Both the position numbers and the translations under genes were made by a program. A stretch of 64,000 nt of DNA from positions 1 to 64,000 of the forward strand of contig JAHHGU010000023.1 in the NCBI GenBank assembly GCA_019359765.1. Direction: 5' to 3'. A model generated the notes under the pieces. The model was not told the origin of the DNA and made no database searches. It saw nothing but the letters and a program-made list of their open reading frames with translations. Shown here in pieces: positions 9,267 through 17,584 of this stretch (the first letter of the stretch is position 1; each line of letters opens with the position of its first letter). This DNA is from Aphanothece sp. CMT-3BRIN-NPC111 (GTDB taxonomy: Bacteria > Cyanobacteriota > Cyanobacteriia > Cyanobacteriales > JAHHGU01).

Positions 9267-11048
9267 CTAAACCATGACAGCGCCATTGGCGGGATTTGCC
9301 CCTACGGCACCAGAGTAAACCAGACCCCGTTGGGTATCCAGCGTCAGAATCGCTCCATCCCGAATCACCTGAGTGGCATTCTTCACGCCCAAAATCACTG
9401 GCACTCCCAGCCGCAAACAAATCACAGCAGCATGACTTGTCAGGCTCTCATCCTCAGTAATAATTCCAGATGCCTTGCGAATTACCTCCACAAAGTCGGC
9501 ATTCGTACAAGGTGCTACCAGAATCTCTCCCTGGTTAAAATTGCTTACCTGTAGCGCTTTGTGAGCGACTCTCGCTCGACCGCTCACCGCTCCCTGACCG
9601 ATACCAATTCCCTTACCCAGTATAGCTGTCACCACCTCCACCTTAATCAAGTCCGTTGACCCAGAAACACCTTGGAGTGTACCCGCTGTGATCACCACCA
9701 AATCCCCCTCAACCAGGAGTTCGTTCTCCAGAGCCACATTAATTGCTGCTTGGGAAGTCTGACCTGTTGACGGTAAATCCAGCACTAACAAAGGTTTTAC
9801 CCCCCATACCAGCTGTAGCTGCCGCGCCACATCCACATGAGGCGTTACAGCCAAAATCGGCGTTTGCGGCCGGAACTTGGAGACATTCCGCGCTGTGGAC
9901 CCTGTTTTAGTCAAGGGCATAATTGCTGCGGCATTTAGCTGCTCAGCAATCTGGCCAACTGCCTGACTGATGGCATTAGGGATAGACTGGGTGGTGTTTT
10001 CTAGACGGCGAACTGTCTTTTCTCGCTCCATCCGCACAGCGATTCGTGCCATTGTCTCCACAGCTTCAATGGGGTATTTACCTACTGCTGTTTCATTGGA
10101 GAGCATTACGGCATCGGTGCCGTCGAGAATAGCATTGGCGACATCGGAAATTTCGGCACGGGTTGGTCTGGGATTGCTAACCATACTGTCCAACATCTGG
10201 GTGGCGGTGATGATGGGAATACCCAGGCGGTTTGCCGTAGAAATTAGCCGCTTTTGCAGAATGGGGACGTCCTCTGCTGGCAGTTCCACACCCAAGTCAC
10301 CTCGAGCAACCATAACGCCATCACATAGGGAGAGAATTGCCTCCATTTGCTCAATAGCTTCGTGCTTTTCAATTTTGGCAATTACTGGCACTTGCTTACC
10401 AGCACTGGAAATTAAATCCTTAATTTCCAGAACGTCTTGGGGGTTGCGGACAAAGCTCAGTGCTACCCAGTCAACACCTTGATCCAGACCAAACATCAAA
10501 TCCCGCCTGTCTTTGTCAGTCATTGCTTTAACTGACAAGTAAACTCCTGGGAAATTAACGCCTTTGCTATTAGAAAGCGGCCCGCCGACAACAACGCGAC
10601 AGTGCAATTCCCCGGATGTGTGGTCTACCTTCTCTACCTGCATTTCGACTTTGCCATCATCCAGGAGAATTGTGGCTCCTTCAGGGACTTCATCTGCGAG
10701 GTATTCGTAGGTAACAAAGCTAATTTCCTGGGTGCCTGGGATGGGGCGGCTAGTTAAGGTGAAGCGATCGCCTTTTTTGACCACTACAGACCCAGTTTCA
10801 AATTGCCCCAGACGAATTTTTGGGCCTTGTAAGTCCTGTAAAATACCCACGGGCTGATTGAGTTCAAAAGCCAGCTGCCGAATCAGGCGAATACTGCGCT
10901 GATGGTCTTCATGAGTGCCGTGGGAGAAGTTAAGGCGCAGGGTAGTAGCACCGGCTTCAATCAAAGCACGTAGCGTGTCTGGGCTACTAGTCGCTGGGCC
11001 AATCGTGGCGACAATCTTTGTCCGGCGCAGGGAAGAACGCAGTTGCAT
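9267..11048 (-). CDS. pyk: Pyruvate kinase with C-terminal PEP-utilizing domain
   Basis: Converts phosphoenolpyruvate and ADP to pyruvate and ATP. The N-terminus LRRTKIVATIGPATSSP, the LNFSHGTHEDH loop, the catalytic VPVIAKIEKHEAIEQM and the MVARGDLGVELPAEDV motif are canonical. After residue 470 a PEP-utilizing mobile domain is fused (GIITEDESLTSHAAVICLRLGVPVILG), giving 593 residues as in the larger cyanobacterial isoenzyme. A frame continues upstream to 11102, but the ATG at 11048 matches the family N-terminus. Monocistronic or weakly linked to the NDH-2 gene downstream. Confidence 0.95.
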   Translation of the reverse strand: MQLRSSLRRTKIVATIGPATSSPDTLRALIEAGATTLRLNFSHGTHEDHQRSIRLIRQLAFELNQPVGILQDLQGPKIRLGQFETGSVVVKKGDRFTLTSRPIPGTQEISFVTYEYLADEVPEGATILLDDGKVEMQVEKVDHTSGELHCRVVVGGPLSNSKGVNFPGVYLSVKAMTDKDRRDLMFGLDQGVDWVALSFVRNPQDVLEIKDLISSAGKQVPVIAKIEKHEAIEQMEAILSLCDGVMVARGDLGVELPAEDVPILQKRLISTANRLGIPIITATQMLDSMVSNPRPTRAEISDVANAILDGTDAVMLSNETAVGKYPIEAVETMARIAVRMEREKTVRRLENTTQSIPNAISQAVGQIAEQLNAAAIMPLTKTGSTARNVSKFRPQTPILAVTPHVDVARQLQLVWGVKPLLVLDLPSTGQTSQAAINVALENELLVEGDLVVITAGTLQGVSGSTDLIKVEVVTAILGKGIGIGQGAVSGRARVAHKALQVSNFNQGEILVAPCTNADFVEVIRKASGIITEDESLTSHAAVICLRLGVPVILGVKNATQVIRDGAILTLDTQRGLVYSGAVGANPANGAVMV

Positions 11049-11219
11049 CGAGAAAACACCAGAGGAGAGCAGGGAATAACAGCCTTTGCGTATAAATAGC
11101 ACAGATTGCCTGAGTTATTTGTTTACGCAACAGGCAAATGGGATAGTACCACATTTGGCTGCTATCTCACGCTTAGCACCAATAGGTCTATTTGTTATGG
11201 ATACCGTAGCTAAGGATTT

Positions 11220-12662
11220 TCAAGGTGCAGCTTTTTGAGCTGGGGAAGAGGTGTTGAGTCCAATGGCGTTGTTGATCTTGGCATTCTCCAGTTTGGCACC
11301 ACTCATGTTGGCACCAGCCATATTGGCCTCACCCAAATCTGCCTGATTCAGATTCGCAAAACTGAGATTAGCACCCCCCAGGTTGGCACGCCTCAAGTCT
11401 GCGGTGCTAAGGTTGGTGTAAGTCAAATTGGCATTGAGCAATTTTGCGCCTCCTAAATTGCCGCCAATTAGGGTAGCCCCAATCAGGGTGGCACTGCTCA
11501 AGTTAGCAGATGGCAGCTGTGCCTGACGCAAATCCACACCACAAAGACCAGCACGTTCTAGATTCGCGTTTTCTAAGTTAGCAAGATTGAGACTGGCACC
11601 TGTTAGGTCAGCATCGGTGAGATTTGCGATCGCTAGTTTGGCATTAGCCATGTTCGCGCTGCTGAGATTAGCTGCACTCAGATTGGCACTGTTGAGAGCA
11701 GCCCCTTTCAAACTGGCATTGCTCAGATCAGCACCACTCAAGTTAGCCTTTTCTAGGTTCGCACCCGCCAAAAGCACACCCTGGAGCTTTGCCTGACTTA
11801 GAATGGCTGAATTTAGATTGGCAGAGGCTAGATTAGCTTGATTCAATTCAGCATTGCTCAGGTTGGCACCATCCAGGCTAGCTGTATCCAAGTCAGCATT
11901 ATTAAGCTTGGCACCTGTCAGGTTGGCACCGCTGAGTTTGACGTTACTTAGTTTCGCCTGCCTCAGGTTAGCTTGCTGTAGACTTGCCTGCGGTAGATTT
12001 GCCTGGTTCAAGTTGGTCTCCACCAAATTAGCACTATCCAGCTTGGCAGAATCCATCTGGGCACCTGTTAGGTTAGCTGCTTGCAAATCAGCCCCTGTAA
12101 GATTGGCATTCTTTAAATCGGCAACCACCTTGTCATCTGCTGCCAATTTTACCTCTCTCAAATTAGCCTTCTCCAGGATGGCACCACTCATTTGGACACC
12201 AGCCATCTGGGCACGCTCTAGGGTGGCACCAGTGAGGTCAGTACCCGTGAGGTTGGCCCCCTTTAGCTGAGCATCGGTAAGGTTAGCATCCCTCAAATTA
12301 ACACCCTTTAGCTGGGCACCCTCCAGGTCACAACCCGGACACACCTTCAAGTCCAGCAACCGTTGAACGTGTTGGGGGTTTGCCGCTCGTGCTGACGTTG
12401 CTAAGCACAGAGGAGCTAACAGGGCGGCAATAACAAAAATTTGGGTGTGGTCAAAAGTAGTTAGCTGTGACGGACGTGGGAACGTAGGGATGCGGTGAGG
12501 CAGAGAAATTTTCTGGATATCACCAATTAATTTCCATCGCACCCCAAAGAATTTATTCCCTAAGGCTTTCCATACGGTGTAGCCGTTGCTGTAGGCTAGG
12601 CTACTTTGAAGTATGAAGTCTGAAGTACAATTTCTCCCTTCAGTTTTATGACTTTTTACCAT
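11220..12662 (-). CDS. Exported pentapeptide-repeat protein
   Basis: About 370 residues (from residue 105 onward) are uninterrupted A(D/N)LxxA pentapeptide repeats, predicting a right-handed quadrilateral beta-helix. A hydrophobic segment ending in LATSARA, just before ANPQHVQRLL, looks like a signal peptide with its cleavage site, implying export to the periplasm or thylakoid lumen. A CPGCDLEGAQL motif, common at the head of cyanobacterial exported pentapeptide proteins, follows. The ATG at 12662 would place about 75 unconserved residues before the signal. A GTG at 12542 gives a more ordinary signal-peptide length and may be the true start. Function is unknown. The complementary strand has long open frames that are only mirrors of the repeat. 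Confidence 0.85.
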   Translation of the reverse strand: MVKSHKTEGRNCTSDFILQSSLAYSNGYTVWKALGNKFFGVRWKLIGDIQKISLPHRIPTFPRPSQLTTFDHTQIFVIAALLAPLCLATSARAANPQHVQRLLDLKVCPGCDLEGAQLKGVNLRDANLTDAQLKGANLTGTDLTGATLERAQMAGVQMSGAILEKANLREVKLAADDKVVADLKNANLTGADLQAANLTGAQMDSAKLDSANLVETNLNQANLPQASLQQANLRQAKLSNVKLSGANLTGAKLNNADLDTASLDGANLSNAELNQANLASANLNSAILSQAKLQGVLLAGANLEKANLSGADLSNASLKGAALNSANLSAANLSSANMANAKLAIANLTDADLTGASLNLANLENANLERAGLCGVDLRQAQLPSANLSSATLIGATLIGGNLGGAKLLNANLTYTNLSTADLRRANLGGANLSFANLNQADLGEANMAGANMSGAKLENAKINNAIGLNTSSPAQKAAP

Positions 12663-12712
12663 ATTCTCTGCCTTCTGATATATGACTTTTTAAATTTCTC
12701 AGCCTTCACTTA

Positions 12713-14041
12713 TTATCCTTCAGATGAGCCGCGATACTGGATACGATAAATGCGGTTATTTGCTTCTTCGGTAAATAACAAACTGCCGTCGGGCAAAACT
12801 AGCAAACCCACCGGGCGTCCCCACGTAGTTGGTCCTGCTGGGTCAACCAGAAAACCAGTTAGAAAGTCTTCATAATGCCCCTTGGCTCGTCCCTTGGCGT
12901 CGAAAGGGACAAAGACAATTTTGTAGCCGGTGCCGCTGTTGCGGTTCCAAGAGCCGCGAAAGGCGACAAACGCACCCTGACGATATTTTTGCGGAAAAGT
13001 CTTGCCATCATAAAATTGAAGTCCCAGAGCCGCAGAGTGAGCCTGAAAGAGGACGTCTGGCGTCTGTGTACGAGCTGCCAAGTCGGGGCGTTTGCTCTCT
13101 CCATTCTTCAGGTGACGTGGGTCGAGGTTATTTGGTGCCAGATAGGCGTAGGGCCAGCCGTAAAATGCCCCCTGTTGCACCCGCGTCAGATAGTCTGGTA
13201 CTAGATCGTCGCCTAACCCGTCGCGTTCATTGACTGTGGCGTAGAGTTCACTTGTGGTGGGGTGAAAGTCGAGACCGATTGGGTTGCGTAGCCCGTAGGC
13301 AAAGGTCTGCTGGTTGGAGCCGTCGAGGTTCATTACTTGCACGGAGGCACGAGGCAGCTGTTCTTCATCGGCATTGGAACGTGAGCCAATTGATACGTAG
13401 AGTTTTTTACCATTCGGTGAAGCAACTACGTTGCGCGTCCAGTGTTGGTTATATCCACCGGGAGTAAGGTTGGCGATTTTGTTGCCAGTCCCCGTGATTT
13501 GCTGCTGACCTTTTGTGTAGGGAAAACGCAAGACAGCATCGGTGTTGCCAACAAAGAAAGAGTCCCCGGCAAAGGTCATGCCAAAGGGAATATATAGCCC
13601 ATTTTCTCTTCCAGCAAAGGTTTTGCGGACATCGGCGACGCCATCGCCATTGCTGTCGCGTAGCAGGCGAATGCGGTTTTGGCGTGTTTCAGTTACCAAG
13701 ACGTCGCCACTGGGGGTAAGAGCTAGCCAACGGGGTGCGTCTAAATTCTCGGCAAAGACGTTGACGACAAAGCCAGCAGGCACCCGCAGGGTAGGGTTTT
13801 GGGGAATTGGCACCACGTCGGGGGGTTTAGAGGCGCTGTTGCTGGCGTAGGGTTTAGGTAAATTGCTAAGGGTGATGCGGTAGAGTTTGGATGACAGCGG
13901 CTCAGTTGGCACCACGTTGTTCCGCTGTGCGGAACTGCCCGCGAGTTGGGGCGTTTGGGTGTTAAGTGATGCCTGAGTAGAGTTACAGGCAGCTGCAATC
14001 GTTAGTAGCAAAGGCAGCAGCAAGAAACGCGTGGGTTTCAT
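12713..14041 (-). CDS. PQQ-type sorbosone/glucose dehydrogenase-like lipoprotein
   Basis: A 442-residue exported protein with a six-bladed beta-propeller of the soluble glucose/sorbosone dehydrogenase family. Residues 1-19 form a lipoprotein signal ending in TIAAAC, so the mature protein is probably membrane-anchored through Cys19. Propeller motifs include PRWLALTPSGDVLVTE, GLRNPIGLDFHP and FAFRGSWNRNSGTGY, then VGLLVLPDGSLLFTEE near the C-terminus. Family members oxidise sugars using PQQ and calcium, but many cyanobacterial members have no demonstrated substrate and no PQQ synthesis gene is seen here. The gene stands 50 bases upstream of the pentapeptide gene and in the same direction, so co-transcription is possible. 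Confidence 0.88.
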   Translation of the reverse strand: MKPTRFLLLPLLLTIAAACNSTQASLNTQTPQLAGSSAQRNNVVPTEPLSSKLYRITLSNLPKPYASNSASKPPDVVPIPQNPTLRVPAGFVVNVFAENLDAPRWLALTPSGDVLVTETRQNRIRLLRDSNGDGVADVRKTFAGRENGLYIPFGMTFAGDSFFVGNTDAVLRFPYTKGQQQITGTGNKIANLTPGGYNQHWTRNVVASPNGKKLYVSIGSRSNADEEQLPRASVQVMNLDGSNQQTFAYGLRNPIGLDFHPTTSELYATVNERDGLGDDLVPDYLTRVQQGAFYGWPYAYLAPNNLDPRHLKNGESKRPDLAARTQTPDVLFQAHSAALGLQFYDGKTFPQKYRQGAFVAFRGSWNRNSGTGYKIVFVPFDAKGRAKGHYEDFLTGFLVDPAGPTTWGRPVGLLVLPDGSLLFTEEANNRIYRIQYRGSSEG

Positions 14042-14219
14042 GGCGGAGACTTAGATAATGTGGCGGCTTACTTCTAGGATAGTCTTTGAGACTAGAGCGT
14101 ATAGTTTGGAATAAAAATAGTAAGGTTCTCGCTACCTTGTCTATTGCCAAGATTGTGCATATCATCCAAAAAAAACCTGGTTTGATATCCCCTTTTTGAA
14201 CAACCCGCGCGATGCTTTG

Positions 14220-14244
14220 TCTTGCCGTTCCGGCGGAACGTCAA
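14220..14244. repeat. gttccggcggaac hairpin, copy 1
   Basis: An inverted repeat with arms cttgccgttcc and ggaacgtcaag around ggc, with one mismatch. A perfect relative lies at 41081-41103. It lies 22 bases past the ylqF stop codon. There is no T-run, so it is better seen as a dispersed repeat than a terminator. Confidence 0.6.
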
Positions 14245-14265
14245 GACGACTTTTCGGATAGCTAT

Positions 14266-15159
14266 CTAAGTCCTGATCGTATCAGGTGGCACAGATAGAG
14301 TTGGCGGTAACTCCAGAGGAATCGCCCCCAGTAACCCCGTGCGAAAATCATTCAACAGATGCCGCGCCGTGCGTTCCACATCCCCTTTATGACGCCCAGA
14401 AGCCAACGCTTGCAGGTAGTCCTCCCCAGTGAGTGCTGTGGGGTCTAAATCGTAGCGGGACTGTAAAGGAGACGGTGGTAAAAAGCCAGTAGCTGTAGCG
14501 TCCAGATGTTTTAGCAAATCTACTAAAACAGCTGCCACCCGCTGATTGTCATAAGATGCTTCACCAATATCGTCACAGATAGCTAATTTGAGAGCAGCCG
14601 CTTGATTATCTAATCTCCAAGGGATGATACCAGGGGCATCGAGTAACTCAATCTCGTCAGAAATCCGTATCCACCTCAATTGCCGCGTGACACCAGCGCG
14701 ACGCGCACTATCCACCACTCGTCTCTTCAACAGCCGATTGATGAGGGCTGATTTACCGACATTAGGAAATCCAATTACTACAGCACGGACTGGGCGGGGT
14801 AGCATCCCGCGATCGCGCCTTCTCCGGTTAATCTGCACCTCTGCATCCTGGGCAGCTTTTCCCATTGCTGTTACGCCGGTGCCATCCTGGGCATTTGTGA
14901 AATAAGGAGTTTCCCCCTGCCCTTGAAACCACTTCGTCCATAGCGATCGCACTTGCGGAAGAATCATATCCACGCGGTTGAGCACCAACACTTTCGTCTT
15001 ACCACCAGTCCACTCTGACAATTGGGGATGGTGCGTTGACAAAGGAATCCGTGCGTCTCGCACCTCCAGCACTACATCTACACGCTTGAGCTGTTCCTTT
15101 AATGCTTTTTCAGCCTTAGCGATGTGACCTGGATACCACTGGATGGGGGAAATAGTCAT
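14266..15159 (-). CDS. ylqF: Ribosome biogenesis GTPase YlqF/RbgA
   Basis: A circularly permuted GTPase needed for late large-subunit assembly. The G motifs appear in permuted order: G4 LNRVDM (about residue 62), then G1 GFPNVGKSALINRLL (about 134), then G3 DAPGIIPW (about 179). The N-terminus IQWYPGHIAKAEKAL and the C-terminal helical domain are typical, and 297 residues fits the family. The frame extends three codons further upstream, but the ATG at 15159 matches homologues. An array of ttagcaattagc repeats begins right at this start codon, so no conventional ribosome binding site is visible. Confidence 0.93.
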   Translation of the reverse strand: MTISPIQWYPGHIAKAEKALKEQLKRVDVVLEVRDARIPLSTHHPQLSEWTGGKTKVLVLNRVDMILPQVRSLWTKWFQGQGETPYFTNAQDGTGVTAMGKAAQDAEVQINRRRRDRGMLPRPVRAVVIGFPNVGKSALINRLLKRRVVDSARRAGVTRQLRWIRISDEIELLDAPGIIPWRLDNQAAALKLAICDDIGEASYDNQRVAAVLVDLLKHLDATATGFLPPSPLQSRYDLDPTALTGEDYLQALASGRHKGDVERTARHLLNDFRTGLLGAIPLELPPTLSVPPDTIRT

Positions 15160-15212
15160 TTTTAGCAATTAGCGATTAGCAATTAGCGGTTAGCAATTAG
15201 AAATTAGCTACC
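15159..15212. repeat. ttagcaatta tandem short repeat next to the ylqF start
   Basis: Four to five copies of ttagcaatta-type units run directly up to the ATG of ylqF. The same units recur at about 4962-4995, 15385-15438, 17262-17320, 19707-19745, 21793-21836, 22110-22142, 49166-49192 and 63752-63772. They are short tandemly repeated sequences typical of filamentous cyanobacteria. Confidence 0.75.
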
Positions 15213-15439
15213 GAAGCTTTTGGATCAAAGAGTTTAACATTCGCTTCACTTCAATCAAAGCACTTGCCAAAACTTCATAGTCTGCCTAATGATACTCTAG
15301 TTCAGTCGCTGAACCCATCGCAATTCTCCCATACTTTCAGTTGTCTGAAGTCTTTCAATGCTTCATCCTTAACAAAAAATGGATTAGCAATTAGTCATCA
15401 GCTAATTGCTAAAAGCTAATTGCTAATCGCTAATTGCTT

Positions 15440-15853
15440 CTAGGGGACAACCAAAACTGGGCAGGGAGAGAGATTAATCACCCGATTGGTAACACTCTCA
15501 GATGCCCCTTCCTCAGTCAAACCCAGTCCCCGGCAGCCCATGACAATTAGATCGGCATCAATTTCGTCAGCAACATCACAAATTGTAAAAGCCGGCTTGC
15601 CTTCGCGCTCCAGAGCTTGCGCCTGAATGCCTCGCTCCGCAAACAAACCTTGAGCGGTTTTGAGTAGTTCCGCGATCGCCTCTGCTGAGGCCATTGTAGT
15701 TGGTTCTGGCAGCTCCTCCTCTGGGGTCGGTACTTCTAACACCGATAGTAGGATTAAGCTACTGCCATACTTTTGGACAATATTAACAACTACATCAGCT
15801 GCTTCGCGGGTCTCTCGACTTTGATCAACAGGAAACAGAATGGTCTTAAACAT
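15440..15853 (-). CDS. Universal stress protein (UspA family)
   Basis: A small cytoplasmic nucleotide-binding stress protein of 137 residues from the ATG at 15853. MFKTILFPVDQS is the usual UspA first strand. The ATP-binding motif appears as DLIVMGCRGLGLTEEGASESVTNRVINLSPCPVLVVP, close to the G-2x-G-9x-G-S/T pattern but with changes (GCRGLG, then ESVT), so ATP binding is likely but not certain. The frame extends to 15913 but without family similarity. It is divergent from pgk across a 176-base gap. Short repeats lie downstream. Confidence 0.9.
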   Translation of the reverse strand: MFKTILFPVDQSRETREAADVVVNIVQKYGSSLILLSVLEVPTPEEELPEPTTMASAEAIAELLKTAQGLFAERGIQAQALEREGKPAFTICDVADEIDADLIVMGCRGLGLTEEGASESVTNRVINLSPCPVLVVP

Positions 15854-15974
15854 CGCACGCACCTTCAGATCCCTGACTCCGGTAAAATGTGGACGGCATA
15901 CAGCTAGAAACACCTTTTGGGTGCCAGTTCCGTCTATCTAGCTTTTGAGGACGATCGTCACGAACGACCAGTCG

Positions 15975-15992
15975 CACGCTGTTAGCAGCGTG
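15975..15992. repeat. Hairpin in the pgk leader
   Basis: A perfect 7-bp stem, cacgctg and cagcgtg, around ttag, 37 bases before the pgk start. It may be part of a regulatory leader, but no known family was recognised. Confidence 0.35.
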
Positions 15993-16029
15993 AACAGTAG
16001 AAAAAAGAAGCAATTAGGAGATTTACGTA

Positions 16030-17232
16030 GTGTCAAAGAAAACTGTAGCAAATTTATCGTCGTCCGATTTATCCGGCAAACGGGTACTGGTGCGGGCAGA
16101 CTTCAATGTGCCTCTGGATGACGCCGGTAACATTACAGACGATACACGGATTCGGGCAGCTATGCCGACAATTCAGGACTTGGCTGGTAAGGGAGCCAAA
16201 GTCATTCTCAGCAGCCACTTTGGGCGTCCTAAGGGTGTTGATGACAAATACCGCCTTACCCCTGTTGCCAAGCGCCTTTCTGAATTAGTGGGCAAAGAAG
16301 TCGTTAAGTGTGATGACTGCATCGGTGAAGAAGTCGCCGCCAAGGTGGGGGCGATGCAAAACGGCGATGTGCTGTTGCTAGAAAATGTCCGCTTCCACCC
16401 GGAAGAGGAGAAAAACGACCCTGAGTTCGCCAAACAACTGGCTGCCAATGCCGATTTATATGTGAATGACGCTTTTGGCACTGCTCACCGCGCCCATGCT
16501 TCCACTGAGGGTGTCACCCACTATCTCAAACCTTCTGTAGCGGGATACCTGATTGAGAAAGAGCTACAGTACCTGCAAAACGCGATTGAAAATCCTCAAC
16601 GTCCTTTGGCGGCAATTATTGGGGGTTCCAAAGTTTCCAGTAAGATTGGCGTGATTGAAACGCTTCTGGATAAGTGCGATAAGCTGCTGCTGGGCGGAGG
16701 GATGATTTTTACGTTTTATAAAGCTCGTGGTCTCAACGTCGGTAAATCGCTGGTGGAAGAAGACAAGCTGGAACTAGCGAAGTCTTTGGAAGCCAAGGCA
16801 AAAGAGCGGGGCGTTGCTTTGCTTTTGCCGACGGATGTTGTGGTTGCGGATAATTTCGCCGCTGATGCCAATGCTCAAACGGTCAGCATTGAGAATATCC
16901 CCGATGGTTGGATGGGTTTAGATATTGGTCCTGATTCTGTGAAGACATTCCAAGAAGCGCTAGCAGATTGCAAAAGTGTGATTTGGAATGGCCCAATGGG
17001 CGTGTTTGAGTTCGATAAGTTTGCTGTGGGAACAGAAGCGATCGCTCATACCCTCGCCGATCTCAGCAAGCAAGGGACTACCACTATCATTGGTGGCGGC
17101 GACTCTGTGGCAGCAGTGGAAAAAGTCGGTCTCGCAGACCAAATGAGCCACATTTCCACCGGCGGCGGCGCTTCTCTGGAGTTACTAGAAGGTAAGGAAC
17201 TCCCTGGTATCGCAGCACTAGACGATGCTTAG
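16030..17232 (+). CDS. pgk: Phosphoglycerate kinase
   Basis: Catalyses 1,3-bisphosphoglycerate + ADP = 3-phosphoglycerate + ATP, serving glycolysis and, in reverse, the Calvin cycle. Its 400 residues are the normal length. The family motifs are [13 protein letters not shown] (about residues 18-30), [11 protein letters not shown], the hinge/nucleotide segment [17 protein letters not shown], and [14 protein letters not shown] near the end. The start codon is GTG, supported by aggag at 16016-16020. Transcribed alone, with a repeat-rich region downstream and no clear terminator. Confidence 0.97.
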   Translation: MSKKTVANLSSSDLSGKRVLVRADFNVPLDDAGNITDDTRIRAAMPTIQDLAGKGAKVILSSHFGRPKGVDDKYRLTPVAKRLSELVGKEVVKCDDCIGEEVAAKVGAMQNGDVLLLENVRFHPEEEKNDPEFAKQLAANADLYVNDAFGTAHRAHASTEGVTHYLKPSVAGYLIEKELQYLQNAIENPQRPLAAIIGGSKVSSKIGVIETLLDKCDKLLLGGGMIFTFYKARGLNVGKSLVEEDKLELAKSLEAKAKERGVALLLPTDVVVADNFAADANAQTVSIENIPDGWMGLDIGPDSVKTFQEALADCKSVIWNGPMGVFEFDKFAVGTEAIAHTLADLSKQGTTTIIGGGDSVAAVEKVGLADQMSHISTGGGASLELLEGKELPGIAALDDA

Positions 17233-17318
17233 AATTCTAATTCAGTAATAAGGATTCTAGTTAAGGTTGTTAGTAGTTAGTAATTAGTGGTTAGTAGCGA
17301 TTAATTGCTAACTACTAA

Positions 17319-17420
17319 CAGCCTATCTTTCTGGCATCAGTTTCAGTAGCCTAATGCGTACTAGTATCTGTGTTTATCTGTGGTTAAAAATATCTTAAAA
17401 CCACTTCTCGGATAAGTCCT
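17319..17420 (-). mobile_element. MITE-like element, diverged copy of the one at 49947-50057
   Basis: Read on the minus strand, it matches the 49.9-kb element in order: gacttatccgagaa, then ggttttaagatatttttaac, then cacagataaacacagata and the other end agcctatc. The ends are degraded inverted repeats. It is non-coding. The element family is inferred from these two copies only. Confidence 0.5.
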
Positions 17421-17465
17421 AAAAGCTAAATTAAGAATCTGATTGAGCAAGCATTAATCCTTAAC

Positions 17466-17578
17466 TATAGCAATCCTAAATCATTGGTGAACTTTATAGA
17501 TAGCTTTTTCCTTCGTGTCTTTGCGTCTTTGTGGTTCCTTAGAAAAGTATTTTTCACAAATCAAATAGAATTGCTATA
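17466..17578. mobile_element. 113-bp MITE-like element with 26-bp imperfect terminal inverted repeats
   Basis: The left end starts tatagcaatcctaaatcatt. The right end, read inverted, starts tatagcaattctatttgatt. They match at 21 of 26 positions. The interior carries a tctttgcgtctttgtggttc repeat found widely in cyanobacteria. It has no coding potential. The right end stops 6 bases from the hybrid kinase stop codon. Confidence 0.55.
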
Positions 17579-17584
17579 TCACCT

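Larger units (their letters stand above)
17233..17584. other. Repeat nest between pgk and the hybrid kinase
   Basis: This 352-base convergent gap is made of repeats: gttagtagttagta tandem units at 17262-17320, a diverged copy of the 111-bp inverted-repeat element at 17319-17420, and a separate 113-bp inverted-repeat element at 17466-17578. No gene is seen. Confidence 0.6.

Noticed and set aside
11235..12270. Plus-strand open frames opposite the pentapeptide-repeat gene
   Set aside because: They are complementary readings of A(D/N)LxxA codons and have no family features.
12829..13850. Plus-strand frames opposite the sorbosone dehydrogenase-like gene
   Set aside because: Antisense shadows of a well-supported gene.
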